The notes beneath the pieces are model-generated. The model worked only from the letters and a program-made list of their open reading frames with translations, was not told where the DNA came from and searched no databases. Source: Diaphorobacter ruginosibacter (GTDB lineage Bacteria; Pseudomonadota; Gammaproteobacteria; Burkholderiales; Burkholderiaceae_C). From it: DNA of 64,000 nucleotides. Positions within the stretch are counted from its first letter, which is position 1. The number at the start of each line of letters is the position of its first letter. The stretch covers positions 3,348,001 through 3,412,000 of the forward strand of contig NZ_CP060714.1 of NCBI RefSeq assembly GCF_014395975.1, read 5' to 3'. This document shows, piece after piece, positions 1 to 8,945 of this stretch. Both the position numbers and the translations under genes were made by a program.

Positions 1-410
1 TAGTTGACACCCACCTGGCGCGCCTGCACCACGGCAAGCCATGTCACCCAGAGGGCGAGCACGCCGCCCACAAGGCGTACGGAACGGGCAATCTTCGGCC
101 AGCCCGCCACGCCGCCGCGCAGCAGGAAGGCACCGCCCAGCACCCAGCAGGCGCCGGCAAGGGTCCAGAGGGAGGCGAGCGGGGCCTGTATCCAGCCGAA
201 CTGCCAGCTCGCACCGCACATCGCAAGGCACACGGCGCCGGTGGCGACGGCACCCGTGCCGCCCAGGCCGTTCAGGCGTCCCCATTCCCATGCGCCGGCG
301 GCCACCAGGACGAGCAGCACGATGGTGAAGGGCACGGTGTTCGCATGGAACAGCGCCGGCAGCAGGATGGCCAGCAGCACCAGGGCAGTTATGACACGTT
401 GTTTGAGCAT
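1..410 (-). CDS. cdsA: Phosphatidate cytidylyltransferase, N-terminal part (runs off the window)
   Basis: CdsA makes CDP-diacylglycerol from phosphatidate and CTP in the inner membrane, the entry to phospholipid synthesis. The reverse strand reads from an ATG at 410 and is open to base 1, giving about 136 residues beginning MLKQRVITALVLLAILLPAL. Hydrophobic segments follow one another, as in the N-terminal transmembrane half of CdsA; the C-terminal signature motif lies outside the window. It starts 30 bases after uppS, and the order frr-uppS-cdsA is the standard proteobacterial one. Position and hydrophobicity carry the call, since the catalytic part is not visible. Confidence 0.85.
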   Translation of the reverse strand, partial: MLKQRVITALVLLAILLPALFHANTVPFTIVLLVLVAAGAWEWGRLNGLGGTGAVATGAVCLAMCGASWQFGWIQAPLASLWTLAGACWVLGGAFLLRGGVAGWPKIARSVRLVGGVLALWVTWLAVVQARQVGVN

Positions 411-440
411 CCGTCAGCCCTCCGTCGGTCGATTGCGGGA

Positions 441-1178
441 TCAGGTCTGCACGGAGGCGGACCGCGATGATTTCTGCACCTGCGCCGAGGTCTTCCCGAA
501 GCGGCGTTCGCGCGAGGCGTATGCAGCGATCGCCTCGTCCAGCGCAGCCTCATCGAACTCGGGCCAGAGACGGTCGCTGAAGACCAGCTCGGAGTATGCG
601 CATTGCCACAGCAGGAAGTTGCTGATGCGCATCTCGCCACCGGTGCGGATCAGCAGATCCGGATCGGCCACATGCGACAGCGCCATGGCGCGGTCAAGGC
701 CGGCTTCCGTGATCGGCTCGCCGCGTTCGGCAAGCGCCGCGGCTGCCTGCGCGATGTCCCAGCGGCCACCATAGTTGAAGCATACGTTCAGGACAAGCCG
801 TGTGTTGCCCGCGGTGATGGCTTCGGCCTGCTGCAGGCCGGCACGTACCTTCTCGGAGAGGCTCGCCTTGTCGCCCACGAAGTGCAGTTGCACGCCGTCC
901 TTGTGGAGATCGGGCACCTCGCGTGCCAGCGCCTTGGCCAGCAGGTCCATGAGCCCCGAAACCTCATCCGCCGGGCGGTTCCAGTTCTCGGAGGAAAAGG
1001 CGAACACGGTGAGCACGCCCACGCCACGTTCGGCGCAGGCACGGGCGCAGCGGCGCAGCGAATCGACGCCCTGCTTGTGGCCCGCAAGGCGCGGCAGCAG
1101 GCGGCGTGTGGCCCAGCGACCATTGCCATCCATGACGATGGCGATGTGGTGCGGAACCGCACTCGATGATGAATTCAT
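441..1178 (-). CDS. uppS: Isoprenyl transferase (undecaprenyl diphosphate synthase)
   Basis: This cytosolic cis-prenyltransferase condenses isopentenyl diphosphate onto farnesyl diphosphate to make the C55 lipid carrier of peptidoglycan synthesis. The 245-residue protein, the normal length, has the diphosphate-binding motif HIAIVMDGNGRWA near the N-terminus, the FSSENWNRP loop and the C-terminal RTGGEMRISNFLLWQ motif. The start at 1178 places the MDGNG motif close to the N-terminus, as in the family. It lies 30 bases downstream of frr and 30 bases upstream of cdsA, so the three are probably co-transcribed. Confidence 0.97.
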   Translation of the reverse strand: MNSSSSAVPHHIAIVMDGNGRWATRRLLPRLAGHKQGVDSLRRCARACAERGVGVLTVFAFSSENWNRPADEVSGLMDLLAKALAREVPDLHKDGVQLHFVGDKASLSEKVRAGLQQAEAITAGNTRLVLNVCFNYGGRWDIAQAAAALAERGEPITEAGLDRAMALSHVADPDLLIRTGGEMRISNFLLWQCAYSELVFSDRLWPEFDEAALDEAIAAYASRERRFGKTSAQVQKSSRSASVQT

Positions 1179-1208
1179 GGACAGGGGAAAATCAGGTTCC
1201 GACGCGCG

Positions 1209-1769
1209 TCAGATCGCCAGGATTTCCTGTTCCTTGGCGGCCACGAGCACGTCGATGTCGGCAATGTGCTTGTCGGTGAGCTTCTGGATCTCGGCTTCCG
1301 AACGCTTCTGATCGTCTTCGGAGGCTTCCTTGTCCTTGACCAGCTTCTTCACACCTTCGTTGGCGTCGCGACGCAGGTTGCGGATCGCGATCTTGGAATT
1401 CTCGCCCTCGGTGCGCGCAAGCTTGGTCATCTCCTTGCGGCGCTCCTCGCTCATCGGAGGCATGGGGACGCGGATCAGGTCGCCCATGGACGCCGGATTC
1501 AGGCCCAGGTCGCTCTCGCGGATGGCCTTCTCGATCTTTGCGCCCATGTTCTTTTCCCAGGGCTGCACGCTGATCGTGCGGGCATCCAGCAGAGACACAT
1601 TGGCCACCTGCGACAGCGGCACCATGGAGCCGTAGTACTCGACATGGATGGTGTCCAGCAGCTGCGGGTTGGCACGGCCGGTGCGGACCTTGGAGAGATT
1701 GTTCTTGAGAGCCTCGATGGACTGGTCCATCTTGGTCTGGGTGGTTTTCTTGATATCGGCAATGGTCAT
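1209..1769 (-). CDS. frr: Ribosome recycling factor
   Basis: RRF works with EF-G to split post-termination ribosomes. The 186-residue protein is the usual length (E. coli 185) and contains the hallmark stretch KVRTGRANPQLLD and the C-terminal DxHIxxIDxLxxxKExEIL-like helix. The start is supported by an AGGAGA ribosome binding site about six bases before the ATG. It lies between pyrH and uppS in the conserved translation block; the 45-base gap to pyrH suggests co-transcription. Confidence 0.98.
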   Translation of the reverse strand: MTIADIKKTTQTKMDQSIEALKNNLSKVRTGRANPQLLDTIHVEYYGSMVPLSQVANVSLLDARTISVQPWEKNMGAKIEKAIRESDLGLNPASMGDLIRVPMPPMSEERRKEMTKLARTEGENSKIAIRNLRRDANEGVKKLVKDKEASEDDQKRSEAEIQKLTDKHIADIDVLVAAKEQEILAI

Positions 1770-1814
1770 ATGGTTCTCCTCAGCGGGGCGCGGATCACGA
1801 AGGCTGAAAAACCC

Positions 1815-2537
1815 TCAAGCGTACACCAGTGTGCCTTCGTCTTCACCCATGACCACACGCTTGAGTGCGCCGGGCTTCACGATCGAGAACACGCGGATCG
1901 GCAGGCGCTGGTCGCGGCACAGCGCGAATGCGGTCGCGTCCATGATGCCGAGATTGCGCGTGATGGCCTCGTCGAAAGTGAGCTGGGAATAACGGGTCGC
2001 GGTGGGATCCTTGGCCGGATCGGCGGTATACACGCCATCCACCTTGGTGGCCTTGAGCACCAGCTCGGCGCCGATCTCGGCGCCACGCAACGCGGCCGCG
2101 GTATCGGTCGTGAAGAAGGGATTGCCCGTGCCAGCCGCAAACACCACCACCTTGCCCTCTTCGAGGTACTGCAGTGCCTTGGGGCGCACGTAGGGCTCGA
2201 CCACCTGCTCGATGCCGATCGCGGACATCACGCGGGCCGTGAGGCCCTGCTTGTCCATGGCATCGGCAAGCGCCAGCGCGTTCATCACGGTCGCCAGCAT
2301 GCCCATGTAGTCCGCCGTGGCGCGATCCATGCCGACAGAACCGCCAGCCACGCCACGGAAGATGTTTCCGCCGCCGATCACCACCGCCACCTCCACGCCC
2401 AGGCGTGTGATGTCGGCGATTTCTTCCACCATGCGCACGATGGTCGCGCGGTTGATGCCGAACTGATCATCCCCCATCAGCGCCTCACCAGACAGCTTGA
2501 GCAAAATGCGCTTGTGGGCTGGTTTGGCGAGGGTCAT
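1815..2537 (-). CDS. pyrH: UMP kinase
   Basis: UMP kinase phosphorylates UMP to UDP with ATP in pyrimidine synthesis; the bacterial enzyme is a hexamer of the amino-acid-kinase fold. The 240-residue protein starts MTLAKPAHKRILLKLSGEAL and shows the KLSGEAL phosphate loop, VVIGGGNIFRG and the downstream GTGNPFFTTDTAAALRG motif. I chose the ATG at 2537 over the in-frame start 8 codons upstream (2561) because a GGAGAA ribosome binding site sits directly before 2537. It lies between tsf and frr, the usual order. Confidence 0.97.
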   Translation of the reverse strand: MTLAKPAHKRILLKLSGEALMGDDQFGINRATIVRMVEEIADITRLGVEVAVVIGGGNIFRGVAGGSVGMDRATADYMGMLATVMNALALADAMDKQGLTARVMSAIGIEQVVEPYVRPKALQYLEEGKVVVFAAGTGNPFFTTDTAAALRGAEIGAELVLKATKVDGVYTADPAKDPTATRYSQLTFDEAITRNLGIMDATAFALCRDQRLPIRVFSIVKPGALKRVVMGEDEGTLVYA

Positions 2538-2612
2538 GAGTGGTTCTCCGTTAGGCAACAAAAAAATGAAAGAAATAAATGTGATCGGTCAGGGACGCTG
2601 CGTCTGAAGAAA

Positions 2613-3506
2613 TCAGGCGCCGGCCTTTGCAGCAGCCACCTGGGCAGCCACTTCGGCAGCGAAGTCGTCAGCCTTCTTCTCGATGCCTTCGCCCACGACG
2701 TACATCGTGAACGCCTTGATCGTGGTGTTGGCGGCCTTGAGCATCTGCTCCACGGTCTGCTTGCCGTCGGCAGCCTTCACGAAGACCTGGTTGTACAGCG
2801 ACACTTCCTTGAGGTACTTCTGCACCGCACCGTCCACCATCTTGGCGGCGATGTCTGCAGGCTTGCCGGACTCTTCGGCCTTGGCGGCAGCCACGGAGCG
2901 TTCCTTCTCGATCAGGTCGGCAGGCACGTCGGCGGACGACAGGGCCACAGGCTTCATGGCGGCGATGTGCATTGCCACGTCCTTGGCGGCTACTGCGTCA
3001 CCGTCGAACTCGACGACCACGCCGATGCGGGTGCCGTGCAGGTACACAGCCAGGTTCGAGCCGTCGAAACGCTTGAAGCGGCGGAACGACATGTTTTCGC
3101 CGATCTTGCCGATCAGGCCCTTGCGCACGTCTTCCAGGGTCGGGCCGAAACCGTCTTGCTCGTAGGCCAGGGCGGACAGGGCTGCCACGTCGGCGGGGTT
3201 CTTCTCGGCGATCAGCTTGGCGGCCGCGTTCGACATGGCGATGAAGCTGTCGTTCTTGGACACGAAGTCGGTTTCGCTGTTCACTTCGATCATCGCGCCG
3301 GTGTTGCCGTTCACGAATGCAGTGATCACGCCTTCGGCAGCGATACGCGAAGCGGCCTTGCCGGCCTTGGTGCCGAGCTTGACGCGCAGCAGCTCTTCAG
3401 CCTTGGCCATGTCGCCGTCGGCTTCGGTCAGAGCCTTCTTGCACTCCATCATCGGTGCATCGGTCTTTGCGCGCAGTTCAGCAACCATGCTTGCGGTAAT
3501 TGCCAT
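2613..3506 (-). CDS. tsf: Elongation factor Ts
   Basis: EF-Ts is the guanine nucleotide exchange factor for EF-Tu. The 297-residue protein has the N-terminal UBA-like domain with TDAPMMECKKALTEADGD, and the core repeats containing NSETDFVSKNDSF and GKIGENMSFRRF. Length matches beta-proteobacterial EF-Ts (about 290 to 300). A GGAG ribosome binding site precedes the ATG. It follows rpsB after a hairpin with a T-run that probably lowers read-through from rpsB. Confidence 0.98.
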   Translation of the reverse strand: MAITASMVAELRAKTDAPMMECKKALTEADGDMAKAEELLRVKLGTKAGKAASRIAAEGVITAFVNGNTGAMIEVNSETDFVSKNDSFIAMSNAAAKLIAEKNPADVAALSALAYEQDGFGPTLEDVRKGLIGKIGENMSFRRFKRFDGSNLAVYLHGTRIGVVVEFDGDAVAAKDVAMHIAAMKPVALSSADVPADLIEKERSVAAAKAEESGKPADIAAKMVDGAVQKYLKEVSLYNQVFVKAADGKQTVEQMLKAANTTIKAFTMYVVGEGIEKKADDFAAEVAAQVAAAKAGA

Positions 3507-3548
3507 CGTATTTCTCCAGTTCAGTTCAGTTCGTTACGGATTGCAGGC

Positions 3549-3578
3549 TAAAAAAAAGGGGGCTCATGTGAGGCCCCG
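3549..3578 (-). terminator. Intrinsic terminator/attenuator between rpsB and tsf
   Basis: Read on the minus strand, a GGGGCCTCA arm pairs with TGAGCCCC (one bulged C) across a two-base loop, followed by seven Ts. It lies after rpsB and before tsf, where a partial terminator is known in E. coli, and would lower tsf relative to rpsB. Confidence 0.7.
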
Positions 3579-3614
3579 CTTTTCTTCGCGACGAGTCGCG
3601 CGGCCTTCTTTCAA

Positions 3615-4367
3615 TTAGGCAGCGGCTTCGTCCACTTCCACGAATTCGTCGGAGCCTTCGGCCTGGACAGCCTTGACCACTTCGTTCACCGCATTGGCGC
3701 GGCCTTCGAGGATTGCGTCGGCGATGCCACGGGCATACAGAGCCACGGCCTTGGCCGAGTCATCGTTGCCGGGGATCACGTAGTCGATACCTTCTGGGGA
3801 GTGGTTGGAGTCAACCACACCGATCAGCGGAATGCCCAGCTTCTTGGCTTCGGCAATAGCGATCTTGTGGTAGCCCACGTCGATCACGAAGATGGCGTCC
3901 GGCAGGGCGTTCATGTCCTGAATGCCGCCGATGTCCTTCTCGAGCTTTTCCAGTTCGCGCGAGAACATCAGCTGTTCCTTCTTGCTCATGGATTCGAGGC
4001 CGGCTTCCTGCTGTGCCTTCATGTCCTTCAGACGCTTGATGGAAGTCTTCACGGTCTTGAAGTTGGTCAGCATGCCGCCCAGCCAGCGCTGGTCAACGAA
4101 AGGCACGCCGGCGCGGGTGGCTTCTTCCTTCAGGATTTCACGAGCCTGGCGCTTCGTGCCGACCATCAGGACGGTGCCGCGGTTGGCAGACAGTTGCTTG
4201 ACGAACTTCTGCGCGTCCTGGAACATCGGGAGCGACTTTTCCAGGTTGATGATGTGGATCTTGTTGCGATGACCGAAGATGAACGGGGCCATCTTGGGGT
4301 TCCAGAAGCGGGTTTGGTGACCGAAGTGGACACCGGCTTCGAGCATTTCGCGCATCGTGACGGACAT
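3615..4367 (-). CDS. rpsB: 30S ribosomal protein S2
   Basis: S2 binds the 30S subunit late in assembly and is needed for S1 binding. The 250-residue protein begins MSVTMREMLEAGVHFGHQTR, the classic S2 opening, and contains FIFGHRNKIHIINLEKS, QRWLGGMLTNFKT and the PLIGVVDSNHSPEGIDYVIPGNDDS signature. A GGAG ribosome binding site precedes the ATG. It is the first gene of the minus-strand translation block. Confidence 0.98.
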   Translation of the reverse strand: MSVTMREMLEAGVHFGHQTRFWNPKMAPFIFGHRNKIHIINLEKSLPMFQDAQKFVKQLSANRGTVLMVGTKRQAREILKEEATRAGVPFVDQRWLGGMLTNFKTVKTSIKRLKDMKAQQEAGLESMSKKEQLMFSRELEKLEKDIGGIQDMNALPDAIFVIDVGYHKIAIAEAKKLGIPLIGVVDSNHSPEGIDYVIPGNDDSAKAVALYARGIADAILEGRANAVNEVVKAVQAEGSDEFVEVDEAAA

Positions 4368-4896
4368 GAGATTTCTCCAAAGGTTGGGTCTTAAATCCAG
4401 CCCCGATTAATCGCCGTCCATTCAAAAACGGAAGCAGCGACACCTTGACGGGCCTGGTTTGCGATTGTTTTGCCCGGCGGCCCCCTTAGTCTTCCTGGTG
4501 CGAAACCATATACAGTCATCGCATTCAGCCCAAGGCACCACTCGGCAAAACCCTAGGATTCTAGCACATTCCTGCACCACTTCCGTGGTACATCGCCGCT
4601 CGGACTCCCTTCATCCCACCACCAAAGGCCGCGCCAGGCATCGCCGCAGACCATCGTTTGCGTTTCCGCCACGGCAGCGTCACCGTCTTCCGCGATAGTG
4701 CGGGTTCACATTGATTGACGCTTGTTTGCGGATACCAAGGTCATTGCGTGCCCGACTGGCTCCGGGGACTCGGCACTCAGAGGACAATGCACGGTTCGCC
4801 ACGGGCCGCGCAAAATTCAGAGCACCAAAACGGTGCCATGACTGGGTGACGCAATGCCGGACGGGTTGCATGATTGTCTGAAAACATTGAGATTCC
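4368..4896. other. Divergent intergenic region between rpsB and the FAD oxidase gene
   Basis: This 529-base region separates rpsB (minus) from the FAD oxidoreductase gene (plus). A short open frame at 4459-4698 has no ribosome binding site or recognisable sequence and I do not treat it as a gene. The region should hold the rpsB promoter and its leader, and the promoter of the oxidase. I see no clear riboswitch-like structure. Confidence 0.6.
4558..4563 (-). promoter_or_regulatory. Possible extended -10 box of the rpsB promoter
   Basis: On the minus strand the sequence TGCTAGAAT reads as an extended -10 element. A transcript from here would carry a leader of roughly 185 bases before rpsB. No convincing -35 box is visible, so this is only a candidate. 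Confidence 0.3.
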
Positions 4897-6144
4897 ATGG
4901 AAATAGCGATTGTGGGCGCTGGCATCGTAGGCATTGCCACTGCTTATGAACTGGCCTGTGACGGCCACCGCGTGACGGTGTATGAACAGCGTAGCGCCGC
5001 CGCCGAAGAAGCCAGCTTTGCGAGTTCGGGCCTGCTGGCCCCGTCCCTGCTGATTCCATGGGCAGCCGCGGGCGTGGGCGCGGCCTCCACCTCGATGCTC
5101 TGGGGACGGCAGCCCGCGTTTCGCATGGCGCGCGGGGCCGGCCGAGCCGAGTATTCGTGGCTGCTGCGCTGGCGCAAGGCAGCGCGCTCGCCGTCCGCCG
5201 AAGCGACACTGACCGCGCTCGAGCGGCTCGGACGCTACAGCCTCGAGCGCACACGCAAGCTCTCCGCGCTGTTCGAGATCGACATCGAAACCAGCCATGG
5301 CACGCTGGTGCTGCTGCGCGGCAAGCATGACCTGCGCAAGCTCCAGCCCGTGCCCGACCTGCTCCGCAACGGCGGCAGCACGATCACCGAGATCGATGCA
5401 GACACCACCCGGCTGATCGAGCCCGGGCTCTGCCCCGACATTCCCCTGCTGGGCGCGCTCCATGCACCCGATGGCGAAGCCGCCAACTGCCGCCTGTTCG
5501 CGCAGGTGATGCGTTATGCGGCGCAGGAGCATGGCGTGAAGTTCCTTTTCAATACACGGGTGGAGTCGATCTCCGGCCACCCGGTCACCCTGCAGGTCGG
5601 GGGCGACAGCACGCCGCGCAGGGCCGATGCAGTCGTACTCTGCGCCGGCCTTGCCAGCGCCGGCCTGTTGCGCCGGCACGGGGTGAACCTGCCGGTGGCC
5701 GCCCTCCATGGCTACACCATCAGTGCGCCTCTGCGCGAGGAACTGCACGCCCCGCAGGGCACGGTGATCGATCCGGTGCACCGCATCACCATCGCACGCC
5801 AGGGACAGCGCGTGCGTGTCTCGGGTGGCGCAGAGCTTGGCCATGGCGGCGGCGAGCACCATGCCGAGACTCTTCAGAAGCTGTATTCGGCACTCTCCGG
5901 CTGGTTTCCTGGGGGTGCGCAACTCTCGTCCCAGCAGTTGCAGATCTGGCGCGGTGCGCGCCCCACCCTGCCCGATGGCGCGCCGGCCCTTGGCGCAAGC
6001 GGTATTCCCGGCCTGTGGTTGAACACCGGCCACGGTGCCTGCGGCTGGGCACTGGCCTGCGGTAGCGCGAGGCTGCTGGCCGACCAGATCGCCGGGGCTC
6101 CCATGGCCATGGAGATCGACGCGTTCGGCGCGCACCGCTTCTGA
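4897..6144 (+). CDS. FAD-dependent oxidoreductase, D-amino-acid dehydrogenase (DadA) type
   Basis: Members of this DAO fold oxidise amino acids or amines with FAD; DadA feeds electrons from D-amino acids to the respiratory chain. The 415-residue protein begins with the dinucleotide-binding strand MEIAIVGAGIVGIATAYEL (GxGxxG at residues 7-12), then ASFASSGLLAPSL. Near the C-terminus it has WRGARPTLPDGAPALGASG and LWLNTGHGACGWALACGSA, the second FAD contact typical of DadA-like enzymes. It is slightly shorter than E. coli DadA (432). It is followed by nnrDE 33 bases on. The fold is sure; the D-amino acid substrate is inferred. Confidence 0.8.
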   Translation: MEIAIVGAGIVGIATAYELACDGHRVTVYEQRSAAAEEASFASSGLLAPSLLIPWAAAGVGAASTSMLWGRQPAFRMARGAGRAEYSWLLRWRKAARSPSAEATLTALERLGRYSLERTRKLSALFEIDIETSHGTLVLLRGKHDLRKLQPVPDLLRNGGSTITEIDADTTRLIEPGLCPDIPLLGALHAPDGEAANCRLFAQVMRYAAQEHGVKFLFNTRVESISGHPVTLQVGGDSTPRRADAVVLCAGLASAGLLRRHGVNLPVAALHGYTISAPLREELHAPQGTVIDPVHRITIARQGQRVRVSGGAELGHGGGEHHAETLQKLYSALSGWFPGGAQLSSQQLQIWRGARPTLPDGAPALGASGIPGLWLNTGHGACGWALACGSARLLADQIAGAPMAMEIDAFGAHRF

Positions 6145-6177
6145 GAACGCGTCCGCGCCCCGGGGCACAATGGCGCG

Positions 6178-7719
6178 ATGCAGCGCGTCACCTTCGATCA
6201 TCCTCACCCGCTTCACGACCTGCAAGCCACGCGACAAATCGAGGCGGCAGGCATCGCCGCCACCGGCCCGCATGTGCTGATGCAGCGGGCCGGCGCATGC
6301 GTTGCACGGCTCGCACAGGCTCTGGCACCCCATGCGCGGTTGATCTGGATAGCCTGCGGTGCCGGCAACAACGGCGGCGACGGACTCGAAGCCGCGGCGC
6401 TGCTGCATGCCCATGGATTCCGGGTGCAGGTGAGCTGGCTGGGCTCGGTCGAGAAGGCATCGGCCGACACCCTGAAGTCATGGCACAAGGCAGTCGCCGC
6501 AGGTGTACTGTTCGTCGACGAGCCTCCGCACGACCTGGAAGACCAGGACCTCTGCATTGATGCCCTGCTGGGCATCGGACTCACGCCGCACGACAGCGGC
6601 CGTTCGCCGTCTGCGGCACTGCGGTCGCTGCTCGACGTGGTGCGCGGCACGCGGGCCACGGTGCTCTGCGTCGACCTGCCCTCGGGTCTGATGGCGGATT
6701 CGGGCCAGTGGGCCGCGGGCTTTGAGCCACTGCCGTCCCCTCCATCTGCACCGCGCCACACCTTGAGCCTGCTCACGCTCAAGCCGGGCCTTTTCACAGG
6801 CATGGGCCGCGATGCAGCCGGCACGGTCTGGCTCGACGACCTGCAACTGCCGTCCCCCGATGCCGCGCCCCGCGCATGGCTGGCATGCGCCCCTCACGGC
6901 ATCCATCCATCGCGACCACATGCCAGCCACAAGGGAAGCTGGGGCGACGTCGCCGTGGTCGGCGGCGAAGGCCTGGAAGAACGCGGCATGGGCATGACGG
7001 GTGCGGCACTGCTGGCCGCCTCCGCGGCATTGCATGCGGGCGCCGGGCGGGTGATGCTTTCCGCGCTCGATCCTGCCCTGACCCAATCTCCAGCCCTGGC
7101 ACCCGAGATCATGCTGCGCCGTTTCGAAAAGCTGGACCTGGAGACGGCCACCATCGTCTGCGGCTGCGGTGGGGGCGATGCCGTCAGGACCGTCCTCCCG
7201 CAGATCCTGAAGACCGCCCGTCGACTGGTGCTCGATGCAGATGCCCTCAACGCGATCGCGACCGATGCCGGCATGCAGGCATTGCTTGCACAACGCGCGC
7301 GCCATGCGAGCTTCGTCACCGCCATGACGCCCCATCCGCTGGAGGCCGCGCGGCTGCTCGGCAGCGATACGCGCACCGTGCAATCCGACCGCATCGCCGC
7401 CGCGCGCGAGCTTGCAGAGCGCCATGGCTGCATCGCCGTGCTCAAGGGCTCGGGCAGCATCATCACGGCGCCGGGCGAGACCCCCTTCATCAATCCAACA
7501 GGCAATGCACGCCTTGCCACAGGCGGCACCGGCGATGTGCTGGCGGGATTGCTGGGCGCAAGAATCGCGGCCCTCGACAACACGCAGGATGGCCTGGCCC
7601 GGCGGGCCTTCCTCGCCGCTTGCCAGGCCTGCTGGCAGCATGGCCGGGCGGCCGAAGACGATCTTTTCTCCCGGGGCCTCACTGCATCCGGCCTGGCCCG
7701 GGCACTTTCACCGATGTGA
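6178..7719 (+). CDS. nnrDE: Bifunctional NAD(P)HX epimerase / ADP-dependent NAD(P)HX dehydratase
   Basis: The enzyme repairs hydrated NADH and NADPH: the N-terminal YjeF domain epimerises R- and S-NAD(P)HX and the C-terminal ribokinase-like domain dehydrates the S form at the expense of ADP. The 513 residues match the length of the E. coli fusion (515). The epimerase part has CGAGNNGGDGLEAA at about residues 60-72; the dehydratase part has KGSWGDVAVVGG, DADALNAIA, TPHPLEAARLLG and NARLATGGTGDVLAGLLG. It lies downstream of the FAD oxidase. Confidence 0.95.
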   Translation: MQRVTFDHPHPLHDLQATRQIEAAGIAATGPHVLMQRAGACVARLAQALAPHARLIWIACGAGNNGGDGLEAAALLHAHGFRVQVSWLGSVEKASADTLKSWHKAVAAGVLFVDEPPHDLEDQDLCIDALLGIGLTPHDSGRSPSAALRSLLDVVRGTRATVLCVDLPSGLMADSGQWAAGFEPLPSPPSAPRHTLSLLTLKPGLFTGMGRDAAGTVWLDDLQLPSPDAAPRAWLACAPHGIHPSRPHASHKGSWGDVAVVGGEGLEERGMGMTGAALLAASAALHAGAGRVMLSALDPALTQSPALAPEIMLRRFEKLDLETATIVCGCGGGDAVRTVLPQILKTARRLVLDADALNAIATDAGMQALLAQRARHASFVTAMTPHPLEAARLLGSDTRTVQSDRIAAARELAERHGCIAVLKGSGSIITAPGETPFINPTGNARLATGGTGDVLAGLLGARIAALDNTQDGLARRAFLAACQACWQHGRAAEDDLFSRGLTASGLARALSPM

Positions 7720-7894
7720 CATCCGCCCAACGCGAATTGCAAGCAAGGGTGAACTCGAACGTTCGCAACGCGGAATAGCCCTCGTCCGACAACATTTCTC
7801 CCAGATCGAATGCTCCAATAGAGTCAGCTTGTCAACCCCGATAAGCACTCACACGTTGATTACCTGCAAACCATCTTTTTCCGAGGACCCTGTC

Positions 7895-8074
7895 ATGAAC
7901 CGCAACATCCGCCAAGGATCGCGCGCACTGGCAGCCTTCACGGTAACGGTAGCTTTGGCTGTAGCGGCCACTGCCATGACACTGATTCCCGATGAGGCTG
8001 TGCAGTCCGTCGATTCGTTGATCACAGCAAACACGCAACTGGACAAACTGCTGAGCGCAGAATTGTTCAATTGA
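7895..8074 (+). CDS. Small exported or membrane protein of unknown function (59 aa)
   Basis: The frame starts at an ATG preceded by a GAGG ribosome binding site about nine bases upstream and ends before a strong terminator. The 59 residues begin with a positively charged stretch (MNRNIRQGSR) and a hydrophobic segment ALAAFTVTVALAVAATAM, then a short acidic tail. This is either a signal peptide with a short mature peptide or a single-pass membrane protein. I do not recognise it. Ribosome binding site, signal-like N-terminus and downstream terminator together suggest a real gene. Confidence 0.55.
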   Translation: MNRNIRQGSRALAAFTVTVALAVAATAMTLIPDEAVQSVDSLITANTQLDKLLSAELFN

Positions 8075-8163
8075 GCTTCTGACGACTCCGTCGCAAGGGG
8101 TTCTGGCGGGCGAATCTCACGCCGCCCGCCGACTCCTGATCGCCGATCTTTCACACCTTCACA

Positions 8164-8892
8164 TCAAGGCCTCTTTTCAGGGGCCTTTTCATTTTTTGCG
8201 CTGCCGTCGCCTTTCATATCCCCGGCCTGAACAGGCTGCCCCTGTGTCCGGACCAGCGCCATGCGGCGCTTGATGGAGGCCTCGAGCGCCTCGTCCCCGA
8301 GGGTACGCGCCCGCTCGGCGCGCAAGCTCAGCCAGCCCAGCAGCGCCCTGCTCCACCCCTGGGCCGATGCCACATCGCCTGCCTTCACCAACGTCTCCGG
8401 CGTGGCCCGCCCGGCACGCAGCGCGGCACCCGAAGCCACCAGCAACGACAGCGGATCGGCGATCTCTGCGATCGCACCCACGTTCGTCGCCGCTTTGCGC
8501 TGGGCCTCGGGCAGCAGCGCGACCTGTTGCGCGGTGAGCCCGCGTCCGGCCAGATAGTCGGCATAGGCCAGGAGCTCGGCCGGCTGCACGTCGGCGCGCA
8601 AGGCCTCGAAGGCCGGGCAATCCAGCACCTCCGCACTGGCCGCCTGCGCAGCGCAGCGGTTGAGCTCCACCTTCGCCAGCACATCGGGGCGACCCGTGCG
8701 CGCGGCCTCGCTGCGCGCCGCACGCCACTCCTGATCCGCCACCCGGCTCCTGCCGGAGAGATAGGCATCGCTTGCGCGCTGCACCGAGCCGAAGGCGTTG
8801 ACCTGCCAGTCGGGCACGGGGGGCTTGTCAGCGCATGCCCCCAGCATCAATGCGCCGCCGAGCACCGCCAAGCGCGCCAGCTGCCGGGACAT
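8164..8892 (-). CDS. Lipoprotein of an Mla/MCE-type transport operon
   Basis: The 242-residue protein has a lipoprotein signal (MSRQLARLAVLGGALMLGAC, Cys20) and an alanine-rich, helical, repeat-like mature part with many paired helices. I chose the start at 8892 because a GAGG box sits six bases upstream and the signal has ideal length. An ATG at 8949 that overlaps the stop codon of the MCE gene (ATGA) is the alternative. It is the last gene of a permease-MCE-lipoprotein operon, the place usually taken by an outer-membrane auxiliary lipoprotein. The sequence does not clearly resemble PqiC/DUF330, so only its location and context are sure. Confidence 0.7.
   Translation of the reverse strand: MSRQLARLAVLGGALMLGACADKPPVPDWQVNAFGSVQRASDAYLSGRSRVADQEWRAARSEAARTGRPDVLAKVELNRCAAQAASAEVLDCPAFEALRADVQPAELLAYADYLAGRGLTAQQVALLPEAQRKAATNVGAIAEIADPLSLLVASGAALRAGRATPETLVKAGDVASAQGWSRALLGWLSLRAERARTLGDEALEASIKRRMALVRTQGQPVQAGDMKGDGSAKNEKAPEKRP
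8165..8197 (+). terminator. Intrinsic terminator after the small exported protein gene
   Basis: AAGGCCTC pairs with GGGGCCTT across a six-base loop, followed by TTTCATTTTTT. It ends plus-strand transcription and overlaps the last codons of the convergent lipoprotein gene. Confidence 0.75.
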
Positions 8893-8945
8893 GCAAAACC
8901 TCATAGGAACACGGGAAGACCCGGCGACGGCAACAGCGGTTCTGT

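Noticed and set aside
1266..3551. Very long plus-strand open frame opposite frr, pyrH and tsf
   Set aside because: It is the antisense shadow of three certain genes in GC-rich DNA, rich in His/Gly/Arg, without a ribosome binding site or recognisable domain.
4459..4698. Open frame in the rpsB upstream region
   Set aside because: No ribosome binding site, no recognisable sequence, and it overlaps the expected rpsB promoter and leader.
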